DNA from: Xanthomonas hydrangeae
GTDB lineage: Bacteria > Pseudomonadota > Gammaproteobacteria > Xanthomonadales > Xanthomonadaceae
Assembly: GCA_905142475.1 (NCBI GenBank)
Contig: LR990730.1
Span: 3,472,001-3,536,000 of the forward strand
Reading direction: 5' to 3'
Length of the DNA: 64,000 nt
Under the pieces are notes generated by a model. That model was not told the DNA's origin. It worked only from the letters and a program-made list of their open reading frames with translations, and searched no databases. This document shows, in pieces, positions 1-9,401 of this stretch (positions are counted from its first letter, which is position 1; each line of letters opens with the position of its first letter). A program made the translations under genes and the position numbers.

Positions 1-46
1 CCTCCTTGGCGACCTGAAGTTTGAAGCGAGCGTCATATCTGTGCAT
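1..46 (-). CDS. IS3-family transposase OrfA, N-terminal 15 codons only
   Basis: The ATG at 46 is preceded by GAGGA and reads MHRYDARFKLQVAKE before leaving the window. This start resembles the helix-turn-helix OrfA (InsE/InsA-like) proteins of IS3-family elements, which bind the IS ends and are extended by frameshift to the DDE transposase. Nothing beyond residue 15 is visible, so intactness is unknown. Confidence 0.55.
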   Translation of the reverse strand, partial: MHRYDARFKLQVAKE

Positions 47-94
47 GAAATCCTCGGAGTTGGACGGAGTGTCCAACTTCCGGGGGTCACTTCA
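1..94 (-). mobile_element. IS3-family insertion sequence, outer end only (element continues left of window)
   Basis: Read on the minus strand, the element begins at base 94 with a TGAAGTGACCCC terminus, typical of IS3-family terminal inverted repeats (roughly bases 71-94). It is followed by a short leader, a ribosome site GAGGA and an ATG at 44-46 that opens a transposase-like frame. Only one end is inside the window, so target duplication, completeness and activity cannot be judged. It sits 166 bp beyond the 3' end of dnaB. Family assignment rests on the terminus and the first 15 residues. Confidence 0.7.
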
Positions 95-108
95 CCCTGG
101 GGGCTCGG

Positions 109-128
109 TGGCGGCATCCATGCCGCCA
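109..128. repeat. 20-bp palindrome, possibly a degenerate relative of the dispersed hairpin repeat
   Basis: TGGCGGCAT-CC-ATGCCGCCA is a perfect inverted repeat just outside the IS end. Its core GCGGCATCCATGCCGC is identical to the central palindrome of the dispersed element at 45960-45985, and GGTCCCGC follows in both places. The outer arms do not match, so the relation is tentative. Confidence 0.35.
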
Positions 129-260
129 CACGGTCCCGCAAGCGGTAAGGCCATCGCGCCTGCCAACATTGTCGTGGACTGACGGGAACCACAAAGCCGG
201 CCGCACCCGCCTTACAGTGAACGTGGTCGGTTCTGTCAGCGACACTAAACGCAGACCCGC

Positions 261-1691
261 TTACTCGAAACTGCCCACCGAATCGTGCGCCAGATTGTCG
301 AAACGGGTGTATTCGCCGAAGAATTTGAGCTTGCACGAGCCGGTAGGACCACCGCGGTGCTTGCCGATGATGATCTCGGCCAGGCCCTTGTCCGGCGAGT
401 TTTCCTTGTTGTAGTAATCGTCGCGGTAGATGAAGACGATCATGTCGGCGTCCTGCTCGATCGCGCCGGATTCGCGCAAGTCGGCCATCACCGGGCGCTT
501 GTCGGTACGCGTTTCCAGCGAGCGATTGAGCTGCGACAGCGCGATCACCGGCACGTTGAGTTCCTTGGCCAGTCCCTTCAGACCACGCGAAATCTCCGAG
601 ATTTCGGTCGCGCGGTTTTCGCTGTTGCCAGGCACCGACATCAACTGCAGGTAGTCGATGACGATCAGGCCCAGATCGTGCTCGCGCTTGAGCCGGCGGC
701 ACTTGGAGCGCAGCACTTCCGGCGACACGCCTGGCGTGTCGTCGATGAAGATCTTGGTTTCCTTCAACATCTTGATCGCACCGGTCACGCGCGCCCAATC
801 CTCGTCTTCCAGCGCACCGGTACGCAGGCGCTGCGCGTTGATGCGGCCATTGGACGAGATCAAGCGCATCGCCAGCTGCGAGGCGGACATTTCCATCGAA
901 AACACCGCAACGCCTTTCTTGGATTTGATCGCAGCGTATTCGGCGATGTTCAGCGCCAGCGTGGTCTTGCCCATCGCAGGACGTGCGGCCAGGATGATCA
1001 GATCGGTCGGCTGCAGGCCGGCGGTCATCGCATCGAAATCGGTGTAGCCGGTCGGCAGGCCGGTGATGTTGCCGCCGTTTTCGAAACGGTTACGCAGCTC
1101 TTCGAAGGCATCTTTCAACGCGCCCGGCATCGCCACGAAGTCGGTGCGCCCGCGCGCGCCGGCCTCGGCGATCTTGAACACCGCTTTTTCCGCCGATGCC
1201 AGCAGCTCCACACTCTCGCGGCCTTCCGGCTGGAAGCCATCGTTGACGATGGTGGTGCCGACTTCGATCAACTGCCGCAGCACCGCCTTGTCGCGCACGA
1301 TTTCGGCATAGGCGGCGATGTTCGCCGCCGACGGCGTGGTGCTGGCCAGCTCGATCAGATACGCGCCATCGGCCACCTGCTCCAGCTTGCCTTGCGACTC
1401 GAACCATTCGCCCAGCGTCACCGCATCGAACGGGTGGTCCTTCTCGTTCAACTCGCGAATCGCGCGGTAGATCAGCCGGTGGTCGCGGCGGTAGAAATCG
1501 TTGTCGGTGAGCTGGTCGTTGACCCGGTCGAACGCCTCCGGCGCCAGCATCAACCCGCCAAGCACAGCCTGCTCGGCCTCGACCGAATGCGGCGGCACGC
1601 GCAGCTGGTCCAGCCGTGGCTCGGGACGATCGTAATCGTCGTCGTCGCGATCGCGATTGCGTTTGGAACGGAAACCAGGACGAGCGGACAT
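261..1691 (-). CDS. dnaB: Replicative DNA helicase DnaB
   Basis: Hexameric 5'-3' helicase that unwinds DNA at the replication fork and recruits primase DnaG. The 476-aa product has an N-terminal DnaB domain beginning PPHSVEAEQAVLGGLM and a RecA-like C-terminal domain. Walker A ARPAMGKTT lies near residues 236-244, Walker B LIVIDYLQLM near 340, and the closing PTGSCKLKFF segment is typical of DnaB. The first 30 residues are very charged (Arg/Asp-rich), as in other xanthomonads. The ATG at 1691 is preferred; an in-frame TTG two codons upstream (1697) is possible. The gene appears monocistronic: no close neighbour lies on the same strand and an IS end lies downstream. No intein is seen. Confidence 0.97.
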   Translation of the reverse strand: MSARPGFRSKRNRDRDDDDYDRPEPRLDQLRVPPHSVEAEQAVLGGLMLAPEAFDRVNDQLTDNDFYRRDHRLIYRAIRELNEKDHPFDAVTLGEWFESQGKLEQVADGAYLIELASTTPSAANIAAYAEIVRDKAVLRQLIEVGTTIVNDGFQPEGRESVELLASAEKAVFKIAEAGARGRTDFVAMPGALKDAFEELRNRFENGGNITGLPTGYTDFDAMTAGLQPTDLIILAARPAMGKTTLALNIAEYAAIKSKKGVAVFSMEMSASQLAMRLISSNGRINAQRLRTGALEDEDWARVTGAIKMLKETKIFIDDTPGVSPEVLRSKCRRLKREHDLGLIVIDYLQLMSVPGNSENRATEISEISRGLKGLAKELNVPVIALSQLNRSLETRTDKRPVMADLRESGAIEQDADMIVFIYRDDYYNKENSPDKGLAEIIIGKHRGGPTGSCKLKFFGEYTRFDNLAHDSVGSFE

Positions 1692-1910
1692 GGACAAACA
1701 GACCTGACGCTAGGGGGATGAGGGCAGGAAGCATAGTCATCGACGGCGTCGACGACCATGCACAACTCTGTGGATAACCGGTGCACAGCCAGTGCATCGG
1801 ATGCTATGCGCCGCCTGTCGCAGCCGCCGCGACCCCTGCCCCACCTGCGTTTGCGCCGCATGACCAGTCCGCCTGGCGCAGTGCGTCAGGCGGACCACAT
1901 CAGCTGCAAC

Positions 1911-2465
1911 TCAGCGCTGGCGCTGTTCGATCAGGCCCAGGAAGGCGTCGACAAACCCCTGCAGGAACTTGCGGCTGTCGGCGTTGGCAATCTGATCGTC
2001 GTCGCCGAACAGGCCTTCCTTGTACTGCAGGAACACTTCCGGCTGACCAAGCACATGCATGTTCAGATAGGACAACACATTGCGCAGATGCTGCTGCGCC
2101 GTGGCAGTGCCGATCGCACCGACCGAGATGCCGACCACCGCCGCCGGCTTGCCGGAAAACGCGCTGTCGCCATACGGACGCGAGCCGGTGTCGATGGCAT
2201 TCTTGAGCACGCCCGGAATCGAGCGGTTGTACTCGGGGGTCACGAACAACACCGCATCGGCCGCGCGCACTTGCTGCTTGAAACGCGTGCCCTCAGCCGG
2301 GAAATCCGCATCGTTGTCCTGGTTGTACAGCGGGATATCGCCGATCTCCAGATACTCGAACACCGCCTTGTCGCCGGCCAGATGCTCCAGCGCGCGCGCC
2401 AACTGGCGGTTGTAGGACGCTGCGCGCAGGCTGCCGACCAGGACGGCGATGGTGATCTTGCTCAT
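1911..2465 (-). CDS. NADPH-dependent FMN reductase / quinone reductase (ChrR/YieF type)
   Basis: Flavodoxin-like cytosolic reductase of 184 aa. The N-terminal VGSLRAASYNRQLA loop binds the FMN phosphate, and TPEYNRSIPGVLKNAIDTGSR is the family signature that contacts the flavin and forms the tetramer interface. Relatives transfer electrons from NAD(P)H to quinones, chromate or azo compounds and are thought to limit redox cycling. The physiological substrate here is not shown by the sequence. The start is supported by GGAG about 7 bases upstream. It is separated by 76 bp from the asparagine-synthetase-like gene on the same strand, so co-transcription is possible but not evident. Confidence 0.9.
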   Translation of the reverse strand: MSKITIAVLVGSLRAASYNRQLARALEHLAGDKAVFEYLEIGDIPLYNQDNDADFPAEGTRFKQQVRAADAVLFVTPEYNRSIPGVLKNAIDTGSRPYGDSAFSGKPAAVVGISVGAIGTATAQQHLRNVLSYLNMHVLGQPEVFLQYKEGLFGDDDQIANADSRKFLQGFVDAFLGLIEQRQR

Positions 2466-2541
2466 GGGAAACGCTCCATTGGGGGAATCAGCGCCCGACT
2501 CTAGTCAGCCTGGCGCTCAGACCCGGTGAAGCGCGGCTGCC

Positions 2542-4482
2542 TCAGCGGCCGATCGCGGCGCGTTGGCTGCGCCAGTGCGCCTGCCAGGCCTGGAACATCA
2601 GCACCGTCCACAGATGCGTATGCCATTTGCGCTCGCCGCCGTTGAAGTCGCGCCACAGCCCGGCCACGGTGTCGGCAGCGAACACGCCGTCGCGCTCCAG
2701 GGTGGCATGCGCCAGCAGATCGTCGGCCCAGCCATGCAGATCGCCGCGTAGCCAGGCGCTGACCGGCGCGCCAAAGCCGCGCTTGCCGCGGTAGACCATC
2801 GGGTCGGGCAGATAGCGGCACAGCACGCGCTTGAGCAGATACTTGCTGACCCCGTCGCGGTACTTCAGCGACAGCGGCAGCGACCAGGCGAACTCGGCCA
2901 CACGCCAGTCCAGCAGCGGCGCGCGCGCTTCCAGCCCCACCGCCATGGTGGTGCGGTCCACCTTGCACAGCAGATCATCAGGCAGATACGCGGCAAAGTC
3001 GGCCAGCATCATCGCGTCGGCCGGCGTGCCGGAGCCGTGCAGCGGGTCGGCCAGGCTGTAGAAACTGTCGGGCTCGGTCGCGCCCAGCACCACCGCGGCC
3101 GGATCGCGCCAGCGCGAAATGCGGTTGCGGTAGATGTCGCCGATGCCGCGTGCGCCGGCCTCGGCCACCAGCGCGGCCAGGCCGCCGGTGCGCGAGGACT
3201 CGCCGTTGCGGCGTGCCGCCAGCGCCATCAGCCGCCGCAGCGGCCCCGGCACCAGCCCATGCATGCGCCAGTTGCGCAGCGCACGCTGGTAGCGGCCGTA
3301 GCCGAAGAACAACTCGTCGCCACCATCGCCGGACAGCGCCACCGTCACCCCGCCACGCGCCAGCCGTGCGACCAGCGCGGTTGGCACCTGCGAGGCATCG
3401 GCGAAGGGCTCGTCGAACATGTCCGGCAGGGTCGGCACCACTGCCAGCGCGTCGGCGCCGCTGACATACAGCTCGGTGTGGTCGGTGTGCAGATGCGTGG
3501 CCACTTCGCGCGCCAGCGGCGCTTCGTCGTGATGCGAGCCTTCGAAGCCAATGCTGAAGGTGTGCACCGGCTGGGCGCTCTGCGCCTGCATCATCGCAGT
3601 GACGATCGACGAATCGGTGCCGCCGGACAGGAACACGCCCACCGGCACGTCGGCCACCATGCGCAGCGCCACCGCATCGCGCAGCACCGCATCGAGCTGT
3701 TCCTCGGCCTGCGCATCGCTGCCGGTGAACGGTGCCGCCAGCGCGCGCTGCATCGCCTCGCGCGCGTTCCAGAACGGCTGCTGCGCCTGGTCCGGCCGAT
3801 GCGCCGCCGCGCCGGCCGCCACCATCTGCGCATCCAGCCGCAGCACCCGCCCGGGCATCAACTTGAAGGTGCGCTCGTGGATGCAGGCCGGCGCCGGGAT
3901 GTAGCCCAGCCGCAGCAGCAAGGTCAGCGCATTGCGATCGACGCCGTTATCGAACTCCGGGTGCTGCCACAGCGCCTTGAGTTCGGAACCGAACACCAGG
4001 GTGTCGCCGGCCCAGCCGTAATACAGCGGCTTCTTGCCGACGCGGTCGCGGGCAAGAGACAGGCAGTTGTCGCGCTCATCCCACAACGCCAGCGCGAACA
4101 TGCCGTTGCAGCGGGTCAGGGTGTCGTCCAGCCCCCACTCCACCACCGCCGCCAACAGCACTTCGGTGTCGGAATGACCACGGAAGCGGTGCCCGAGCGC
4201 GGACAAGGCCGCGCGCAGCTGCGCGAAGTTGTAGATCTCGCCGTTGTAGGCCAGCACATAACGGCCATCGGCCGAGCGCATCGGCTGATGGCCCAGCGGC
4301 GACAGATCCAGAATGCTCAAACGTTGATGCGCCAGCGCCACGCCGGCCTGCGCATCGCACCAGGTGCCGGCATCGTCGGGGCCGCGATGACGCAAGGCGG
4401 CGCCCATCGGCCGCACCAGCGCATCGAGTTGTTCGCCATGCATGCGTGGCGAGGCCAGCAGCAGTCCAACCAATCCGCACAT
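2542..4482 (-). CDS. Asparagine synthetase-like glutamine amidotransferase (AsnB superfamily, 646 aa)
   Basis: A class-II (Ntn) glutamine amidotransferase domain comes first: Cys2 nucleophile in MCGLVGLL, then RHRGPDD and YNGEIYN. An AMP-forming synthetase domain follows, with the PP-loop SGGTDSS near residues 286-292 and LSGDGGDELFFGYGR near 380. At 646 aa it is longer than the housekeeping enzyme at 54070-55764 and has a different C-terminus. Paralogues of this length are often found in polysaccharide or natural-product clusters where they amidate other carboxylates; here the only partner is a GST 31 bp upstream on the same strand. AGGAG precedes the ATG. Amidation is a safe inference, but asparagine as the product is uncertain. 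Confidence 0.88.
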   Translation of the reverse strand: MCGLVGLLLASPRMHGEQLDALVRPMGAALRHRGPDDAGTWCDAQAGVALAHQRLSILDLSPLGHQPMRSADGRYVLAYNGEIYNFAQLRAALSALGHRFRGHSDTEVLLAAVVEWGLDDTLTRCNGMFALALWDERDNCLSLARDRVGKKPLYYGWAGDTLVFGSELKALWQHPEFDNGVDRNALTLLLRLGYIPAPACIHERTFKLMPGRVLRLDAQMVAAGAAAHRPDQAQQPFWNAREAMQRALAAPFTGSDAQAEEQLDAVLRDAVALRMVADVPVGVFLSGGTDSSIVTAMMQAQSAQPVHTFSIGFEGSHHDEAPLAREVATHLHTDHTELYVSGADALAVVPTLPDMFDEPFADASQVPTALVARLARGGVTVALSGDGGDELFFGYGRYQRALRNWRMHGLVPGPLRRLMALAARRNGESSRTGGLAALVAEAGARGIGDIYRNRISRWRDPAAVVLGATEPDSFYSLADPLHGSGTPADAMMLADFAAYLPDDLLCKVDRTTMAVGLEARAPLLDWRVAEFAWSLPLSLKYRDGVSKYLLKRVLCRYLPDPMVYRGKRGFGAPVSAWLRGDLHGWADDLLAHATLERDGVFAADTVAGLWRDFNGGERKWHTHLWTVLMFQAWQAHWRSQRAAIGR

Positions 4483-4513
4483 CGTCAGTGCTCCTGCCGG
4501 CAGCGCATGCCGC

Positions 4514-5158
4514 TCATGCCGTCACCGTGCCGGGTGCAGGCGCCGGCATTGCGATAAAACCGGGTACCGCCTGCACGCGCTGCAGCCAGGCACCGATCGC
4601 CGGCCAGCGCTCCAGATCGAAGCCGCCATCCTCGGCGCAATGGGTGTAGGCAAACAGCGCGATATCGGCGATGCCGTAATCGTTGCCGGTAAACCAGCGG
4701 TGCTGCTGCAGATGCTGTTCCATCACGGCCAGCGCCTGTTCGCCGCGGGCGCGCAGCTGCGGCAGTTCGGCGCGGCGCGCGGCATCGCGCGGCGTCCACA
4801 GGCTGATGAACCGCGCCACCGCCACATATGGCTCATGGCTGTATTGCTCGAAGAACATCCAGCTCAACGCCTGCGCCCGCTGCCACGCATCGGTGGGCAG
4901 GTACGGCGTGCCTTCGGCCAGCCAGAACAGGATTGCGTTGGATTCGGTCAGCACGCGGCCGTCGTCGCGTTCCACCATCGGCACCTTGCCGTTGGGATTT
5001 TTGGCCAGATACGCCGACGTGCGGGTTTGCCCCGCGGCACTGTCCACCTCGACCCAGTGATAGCGGCTACCCAGTTGCTCCAGCAACAGGCGCACCTTGT
5101 AGCAATTGCCGGAACTGGACATGCCATGGACGGTCAACGGGGGACGCATGGTCGACAT
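4514..5158 (-). CDS. Glutathione S-transferase family protein
   Basis: A cytosolic GST of 214 aa from the ATG at 5158; a second ATG at 5149 is also possible. The N-terminal thioredoxin-fold domain shows SSSGNCYKVRLLLEQLG at the glutathione site, the cis-proline NPNGKVPMV and the TESNAILFWLAEGT gamma-glutamyl-binding motif. The C-terminal helical domain includes GNDYGIADIALFAYTH, the conserved N-capping box. It lies 31 bp upstream of the asparagine-synthetase-like gene and probably shares its transcript. The xenobiotic or endogenous substrate cannot be inferred. Confidence 0.9.
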   Translation of the reverse strand: MSTMRPPLTVHGMSSSGNCYKVRLLLEQLGSRYHWVEVDSAAGQTRTSAYLAKNPNGKVPMVERDDGRVLTESNAILFWLAEGTPYLPTDAWQRAQALSWMFFEQYSHEPYVAVARFISLWTPRDAARRAELPQLRARGEQALAVMEQHLQQHRWFTGNDYGIADIALFAYTHCAEDGGFDLERWPAIGAWLQRVQAVPGFIAMPAPAPGTVTA

Positions 5159-5424
5159 CAAGCTGGCTCCGCGGCAGCAACGAGGGGCTGGCAGTGTCAC
5201 AGCCCGGCGCATCTTTGCAAAGCCCTGCAGGATTGCGCGGCACAGCCGCACAAAGGTTACCTGGACCGATGCGTCTACTGGCTGGCGTGCCAGCGCTGAC
5301 GATTACGCAACGCAGACCATGCCGACACGTCCGCAGTGTGACCAGGGCATCCGATTGCCGCATGCCGAAGCCGCAGACGGCTCGGCACACCGCCGCCGAC
5401 ACAATGGGATGCAAGCGCAGCGTG

Positions 5425-8043
5425 TCAGTACATCGCGACCAAGGCCACCGGCACACCCAGCACCGCAATCAGCACGCCCAGCGCCGACAGCGTCAATGCC
5501 ACTGCGCCGAATGCGCGTGCACGCCCGCAGCCAGCCGCACCCGCCACCGCCTGCACCGCGCACACCGACCACCACAGCACGCCCAGCATCAGCAACAGCG
5601 CGCACATCGCCAGCTGCGCCAAGCCGGCCGCATCGCTTGCGCCTGTATGCAGCAACGCAATATTGCCGGCGAGTGCGACCAACGCCGCCAGCAGGCAGAC
5701 CAGCCACGGCAAGGCGCAGCCCAGCACGGCCGGCAACAACCGCCCGATCCTCGCCACGCACCCCATCCAGCGCAGCACCTGCCTGAGCAACACGCAGCTC
5801 AGCACAGCGACCACCACCGCCGCCACGACACCCAGCGCCTTGGCCCACCACGGCAAGGCATGCAGCCATACCCATGCCGACAACAGCGTGACCAGCGCAA
5901 ATACGCTCCAGGCGCTCCAGCGCAAACCAGCCTGCTGCTGCATGCGCTGCGCGGTGGCGTATGGATCGAACACCATCCCGCCCAGGCCACCGCTGCGCCA
6001 CCACACCAGGCACCCCAGCAGCAACACGATCAACACCAGCAGCCCCGCCGCCGGATAGCTCAGCGCACTCCAGTCGGCCTCGGGCCTGCGCCGCTGCGGC
6101 TTTAAATCGTGATTGAAGTACAGCAGGTCGCGCGCACGCTCCATGTCGGCTGCTGCGCGCGCCACGCCATCGGCGGGAATGCGGTCGGTGAACCGCTGCC
6201 ACTCGCCCACGATCACGATGCGCCCAGCGTGCATGGAGACCGTGTGCGAGAACCGGAACCACGGGTTGGCGACGATCTGTTCTTCCGGTTTCACCCGTAC
6301 CACCGGATCGGTCTGCACCCGTACGGTCTGCCGCGCCCGTTGCGGCCCTCCCAGCGCCAATGGCCGCTTGCGCGCCTGTTTCGGCAAGGCATCCATCCAC
6401 TCGCCGAGCTGAAACAGCGGGAAGCCGACCTCGTCGCCCTCCTCTGCCGGCCACTCCAGGCGATAGGTTTCGTGCGTGCGTACATCGAGCGCATCGGTAT
6501 CGTCGATGCTGGGCACGTCGACCTGGGTCAGCGCGGTGTAGTACTTCTGCATGAACTCCAGATAGTGCTCACCAACCGTTTCTGCGCCATGGTCTTCGAA
6601 GCTGGCAGACACGCGATCGCCGCGGCCTTGGCGATAACGCGTGTCCACGGTAAAGCTCGCCACGCGTTGCGGTTTGCGCAGTGAGATCGCCACCTCCTCG
6701 TTCACTTCGATCTGCGGCAGCGTCGGCATCGGCGATGGCACTGCGACCAATCCGCTCTGCCCGGCCAGCACCGGCAAGCCGCGCACGAACGGCAACGGCC
6801 GGCGCTGGGCCAGCGCGCCGTCTTCGCGATCGCGCGTGGCATCTACCCAAACCTCGCCCTGCGGCAGATGCGCGCGCACCACCACATGATCGAACGCGTA
6901 AGGACTGGGCAGCCGTGCATCCAGGCCATGACCCTGGTCGCTGTTGACCAGCACCGGTTCGGCGCGAATGCCGGCCAGTTGCAGCAGCGCGATCAACAGC
7001 GTCGCCTTGTCCTTGCAGTCGCCATAGCGATTGCGCAGCGTCACTTCCGGTGCGTGGGGGGCATGCGAGTTCTCGCCCATGTCCAGGCCGACGTAGCGGA
7101 TCTCGCCCTGCACGAACGCCACCGCACGCAACAACGCGCCCTGCGGGTCGTCGCTGCGCAGTTGCAGACTGCGCACCATGCTGGCGGCAACCTGCGCATC
7201 CTTGAACGCACGCGGATACAGTTGTGCCGCCCATGCCGCCACCGCCTCCCAATTGCCGGCGGTGGAAAGTTCGATCAAGCCATAGGCATCGACATCGTCC
7301 GGCGCGTCTTTTTCTTCCTGCACGGCGGCGATGTTGCGTGCGGCGATCTCCAGCGTGCTCACCTCGCCGGCGCGGCTGACGTTGCGGCTGAAGCCCGGCG
7401 CGCTCACCCGCCACTGCAACGGCATCGCTGTGGGAAACCGCACGCGTACGCGACGCTCACCGAGCGCCACGCCATAGCGTGCCTCCAACACATCGTAATA
7501 GCCCTTGCCGAACACCGGATTGCTGCCGATGGTGGTCACGGCATAGTCGACGCGGTCGCCGACGCGCAGGTCCGGCAAGGTGATCGACAGCGTCAGCGCG
7601 CCATCGATCAACCCCTCTTCCAGTCCGCTCTCGCGACGCAACCTGGCGTAGTGCGCCCGGCTGCGCATGTCGATGCGCCTGCCGTCGCGCCAGACATCCA
7701 GACTATTGAGTTCCAGGCGCTGGTATTGCGGTTGGTAATCGATGGAAATCTGCCCGGCTTCGTCCAGGCTTTTTGCACGCTGCACGCTATAGCTGAGGCG
7801 GCGATACGCCTGCGGTGCGGCGCCGGTCAGATCGATCTGATCGGACACCAGCTCATAGCGCATGCCGTTCGCGCCAGGCACGTTGCCGGGCACCGTGTCG
7901 GCCACCACCCAGGCCGGCGGCGGCGCCATGCTTGGCGCCTCGTTGGCCTGCAACGGTGCGACGATCGCGATCGCTGCGACCACCACACACAGCACCCAGA
8001 ACACGCCCCGCAGGCGCCGCACCACATCCTTGCTGATCAACAT
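5425..8043 (-). CDS. DUF3857 / transglutaminase-like membrane protein
   Basis: An 872-aa envelope protein. An N-terminal hydrophobic signal (about residues 8-32) precedes a DUF3857 beta-domain. A transglutaminase-like fold follows with Cys in LRNRYGDCKDKATLL, His in SPYAFDHVVVRAHL and Asp in WVDATRD, the expected catalytic triad order. After a soluble region come several hydrophobic helices in the last 230 residues. Relatives are predicted cysteine peptidases or cross-linking enzymes facing the periplasm; no substrate is known. The start at 8043 is chosen because AAGGAG lies directly upstream; a start seven codons earlier would overlap gcdH. It begins 10 bp after the gcdH stop, suggesting an operon. 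Confidence 0.85.
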   Translation of the reverse strand: MLISKDVVRRLRGVFWVLCVVVAAIAIVAPLQANEAPSMAPPPAWVVADTVPGNVPGANGMRYELVSDQIDLTGAAPQAYRRLSYSVQRAKSLDEAGQISIDYQPQYQRLELNSLDVWRDGRRIDMRSRAHYARLRRESGLEEGLIDGALTLSITLPDLRVGDRVDYAVTTIGSNPVFGKGYYDVLEARYGVALGERRVRVRFPTAMPLQWRVSAPGFSRNVSRAGEVSTLEIAARNIAAVQEEKDAPDDVDAYGLIELSTAGNWEAVAAWAAQLYPRAFKDAQVAASMVRSLQLRSDDPQGALLRAVAFVQGEIRYVGLDMGENSHAPHAPEVTLRNRYGDCKDKATLLIALLQLAGIRAEPVLVNSDQGHGLDARLPSPYAFDHVVVRAHLPQGEVWVDATRDREDGALAQRRPLPFVRGLPVLAGQSGLVAVPSPMPTLPQIEVNEEVAISLRKPQRVASFTVDTRYRQGRGDRVSASFEDHGAETVGEHYLEFMQKYYTALTQVDVPSIDDTDALDVRTHETYRLEWPAEEGDEVGFPLFQLGEWMDALPKQARKRPLALGGPQRARQTVRVQTDPVVRVKPEEQIVANPWFRFSHTVSMHAGRIVIVGEWQRFTDRIPADGVARAAADMERARDLLYFNHDLKPQRRRPEADWSALSYPAAGLLVLIVLLLGCLVWWRSGGLGGMVFDPYATAQRMQQQAGLRWSAWSVFALVTLLSAWVWLHALPWWAKALGVVAAVVVAVLSCVLLRQVLRWMGCVARIGRLLPAVLGCALPWLVCLLAALVALAGNIALLHTGASDAAGLAQLAMCALLLMLGVLWWSVCAVQAVAGAAGCGRARAFGAVALTLSALGVLIAVLGVPVALVAMY

Positions 8044-8053
8044 CCACTCCTTG

Positions 8054-9217
8054 TCAGAACGCATTGAGTCCAGTCAGTGCACGCCCCACCACCAACTGAT
8101 GCACGGTCTCGGTGCCCTCGTAGGTGATCACCGATTCCAGGTTCAGCGCATGCCGGATCGCCACATGCTCGGTGGTGATGCCGGCCGCGCCCAGCAGATC
8201 ACGGCACTCGCGTGCCACGTCCAGCGCCATGCGGCAATTATTCCATTTTGCCAGCGAGATCTGTTCCGGCCGCAGCGTACCGGCTTCTTTCAGGCGCCCC
8301 AGCTGCAGCGCCAGCAATTGCGCGGTGGAAATGCGCCGGGCCATGTCGGCCAGCTTGATCTGCGCGCTTTGCGTAGCCGCCAGCGGCCGGCCGAACAGGA
8401 TGCGCTGCCCGCTATAAGCCAATGCTTCGCGCAGACAGGCCACCGCCGCACCGATCGCGCCCCAGGCAATGCTGTAGCGCGCCTGGTTGAGGCAGCCCAA
8501 CGGCGCCTTCAAACCGGCCGCGTTCGGCAGCCGCATCTGCTCCGGCACATAGACGTTGTCCAGAAACAAACCCGAGGTCACCGACGCGCGCAGGCTCATC
8601 TTGTGCGCGATGTCCTGTGCACTGAAGCCGGCGCTGCCGGTCTCCACCAGAAAGCCGCATACGCCATCGTCGGTATGCGCCCAGATGATCGCAAGGCCAG
8701 CGATGCTGCCGTTGGTGATCCACATCTTGGACCCGTTCAAGCGCCAGCCATCGCCATCGCGCACCGCGCGCGTGGTCATCGCCGCCGGGTCCGAGCCACC
8801 CTGCGCCTCGCTCAATCCGAAGCAGCCGATCAAGCGACCGGCAGCCATCTCCGGCAACCAGCGCTGACGTTGTGCGTCGCTGCCATAGGCGTGGATGGGA
8901 TACATGCACAGCGACGATTGCACGCTGACGAAACTGCGCAGGCCGCTGTCGCCGCGCTCCAGTTCCTGGCAGATCAGCCCGTAGGCCACCGCGCCCAGGC
9001 CTGCGCCACCATCACGCACCGGCAGGCTGGCGCCCAGCAATCCCAGTTCTGCCAGCTCCGGCACCCATTCGCTGGGGAAGCGCCCCGCATCGAAGGCATC
9101 GCCGATCGCTGGCAACACCCGCGTGTCGGTGAAGCGGGCCACCGCGTCCTGCACCGCGCGTTCCTCGTCGGTCAGCAGCGCGCGTACATCGAACAGATCA
9201 TCAGGACGCACCGGCAT
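8054..9217 (-). CDS. gcdH: Glutaryl-CoA dehydrogenase (acyl-CoA dehydrogenase family)
   Basis: FAD flavoenzyme oxidising and decarboxylating glutaryl-CoA to crotonyl-CoA in lysine/tryptophan breakdown. The 387-aa length matches GcdH. Visible signatures are IGCFGLSEAQGGSDPAAM (flavin/substrate loop), WITNGSIAGLAIIWA, the RYSIAWGAIGAA helix characteristic of GcdH, and the C-terminal YEGTETVHQLVVGRALTG that carries the catalytic Glu. The ATG at 9217 is favoured by GGAAG upstream; longer in-frame starts lack a ribosome site. The downstream DUF3857 gene follows after 10 bp. No electron-transfer flavoprotein or other lysine-degradation gene is near, so the pathway role is from family knowledge. Confidence 0.9.
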   Translation of the reverse strand: MPVRPDDLFDVRALLTDEERAVQDAVARFTDTRVLPAIGDAFDAGRFPSEWVPELAELGLLGASLPVRDGGAGLGAVAYGLICQELERGDSGLRSFVSVQSSLCMYPIHAYGSDAQRQRWLPEMAAGRLIGCFGLSEAQGGSDPAAMTTRAVRDGDGWRLNGSKMWITNGSIAGLAIIWAHTDDGVCGFLVETGSAGFSAQDIAHKMSLRASVTSGLFLDNVYVPEQMRLPNAAGLKAPLGCLNQARYSIAWGAIGAAVACLREALAYSGQRILFGRPLAATQSAQIKLADMARRISTAQLLALQLGRLKEAGTLRPEQISLAKWNNCRMALDVARECRDLLGAAGITTEHVAIRHALNLESVITYEGTETVHQLVVGRALTGLNAF

Positions 9218-9333
9218 GCTGGCTTCCACCACAGGAGAAGCCGCGATTATCTGCCAGTTGCCAACCGAACATTGCGCCGGCTTGTTCAGCGCGCCCGCTT
9301 GCATACGCTGGTCGCAGGCAGTACCTGAAAACG

Positions 9334-9360
9334 AAAAGAGCCGGCAATGCCGGCTCTTTT
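9334..9360 (-). terminator. Rho-independent terminator after the glycine-zipper gene
   Basis: A 12-bp perfect stem AAAAGAGCCGGC / GCCGGCTCTTTT with a 3-nt loop ends in a T-run on both strands. It lies 42 bp past the minus-strand stop at 9402 and upstream of gcdH, so it should insulate gcdH from that transcript. Confidence 0.85.
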
Positions 9361-9401
9361 CTTGCTATCGCAGCGATCCTGAGCGGATGACTGCCAGCGA
9401 T

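Noticed and set aside
285-1721. Long plus-strand open frame opposite dnaB
   Set aside because: Shadow frame caused by GC-rich third positions; Arg/His/Gln-rich product with no family resemblance, and dnaB is certain.
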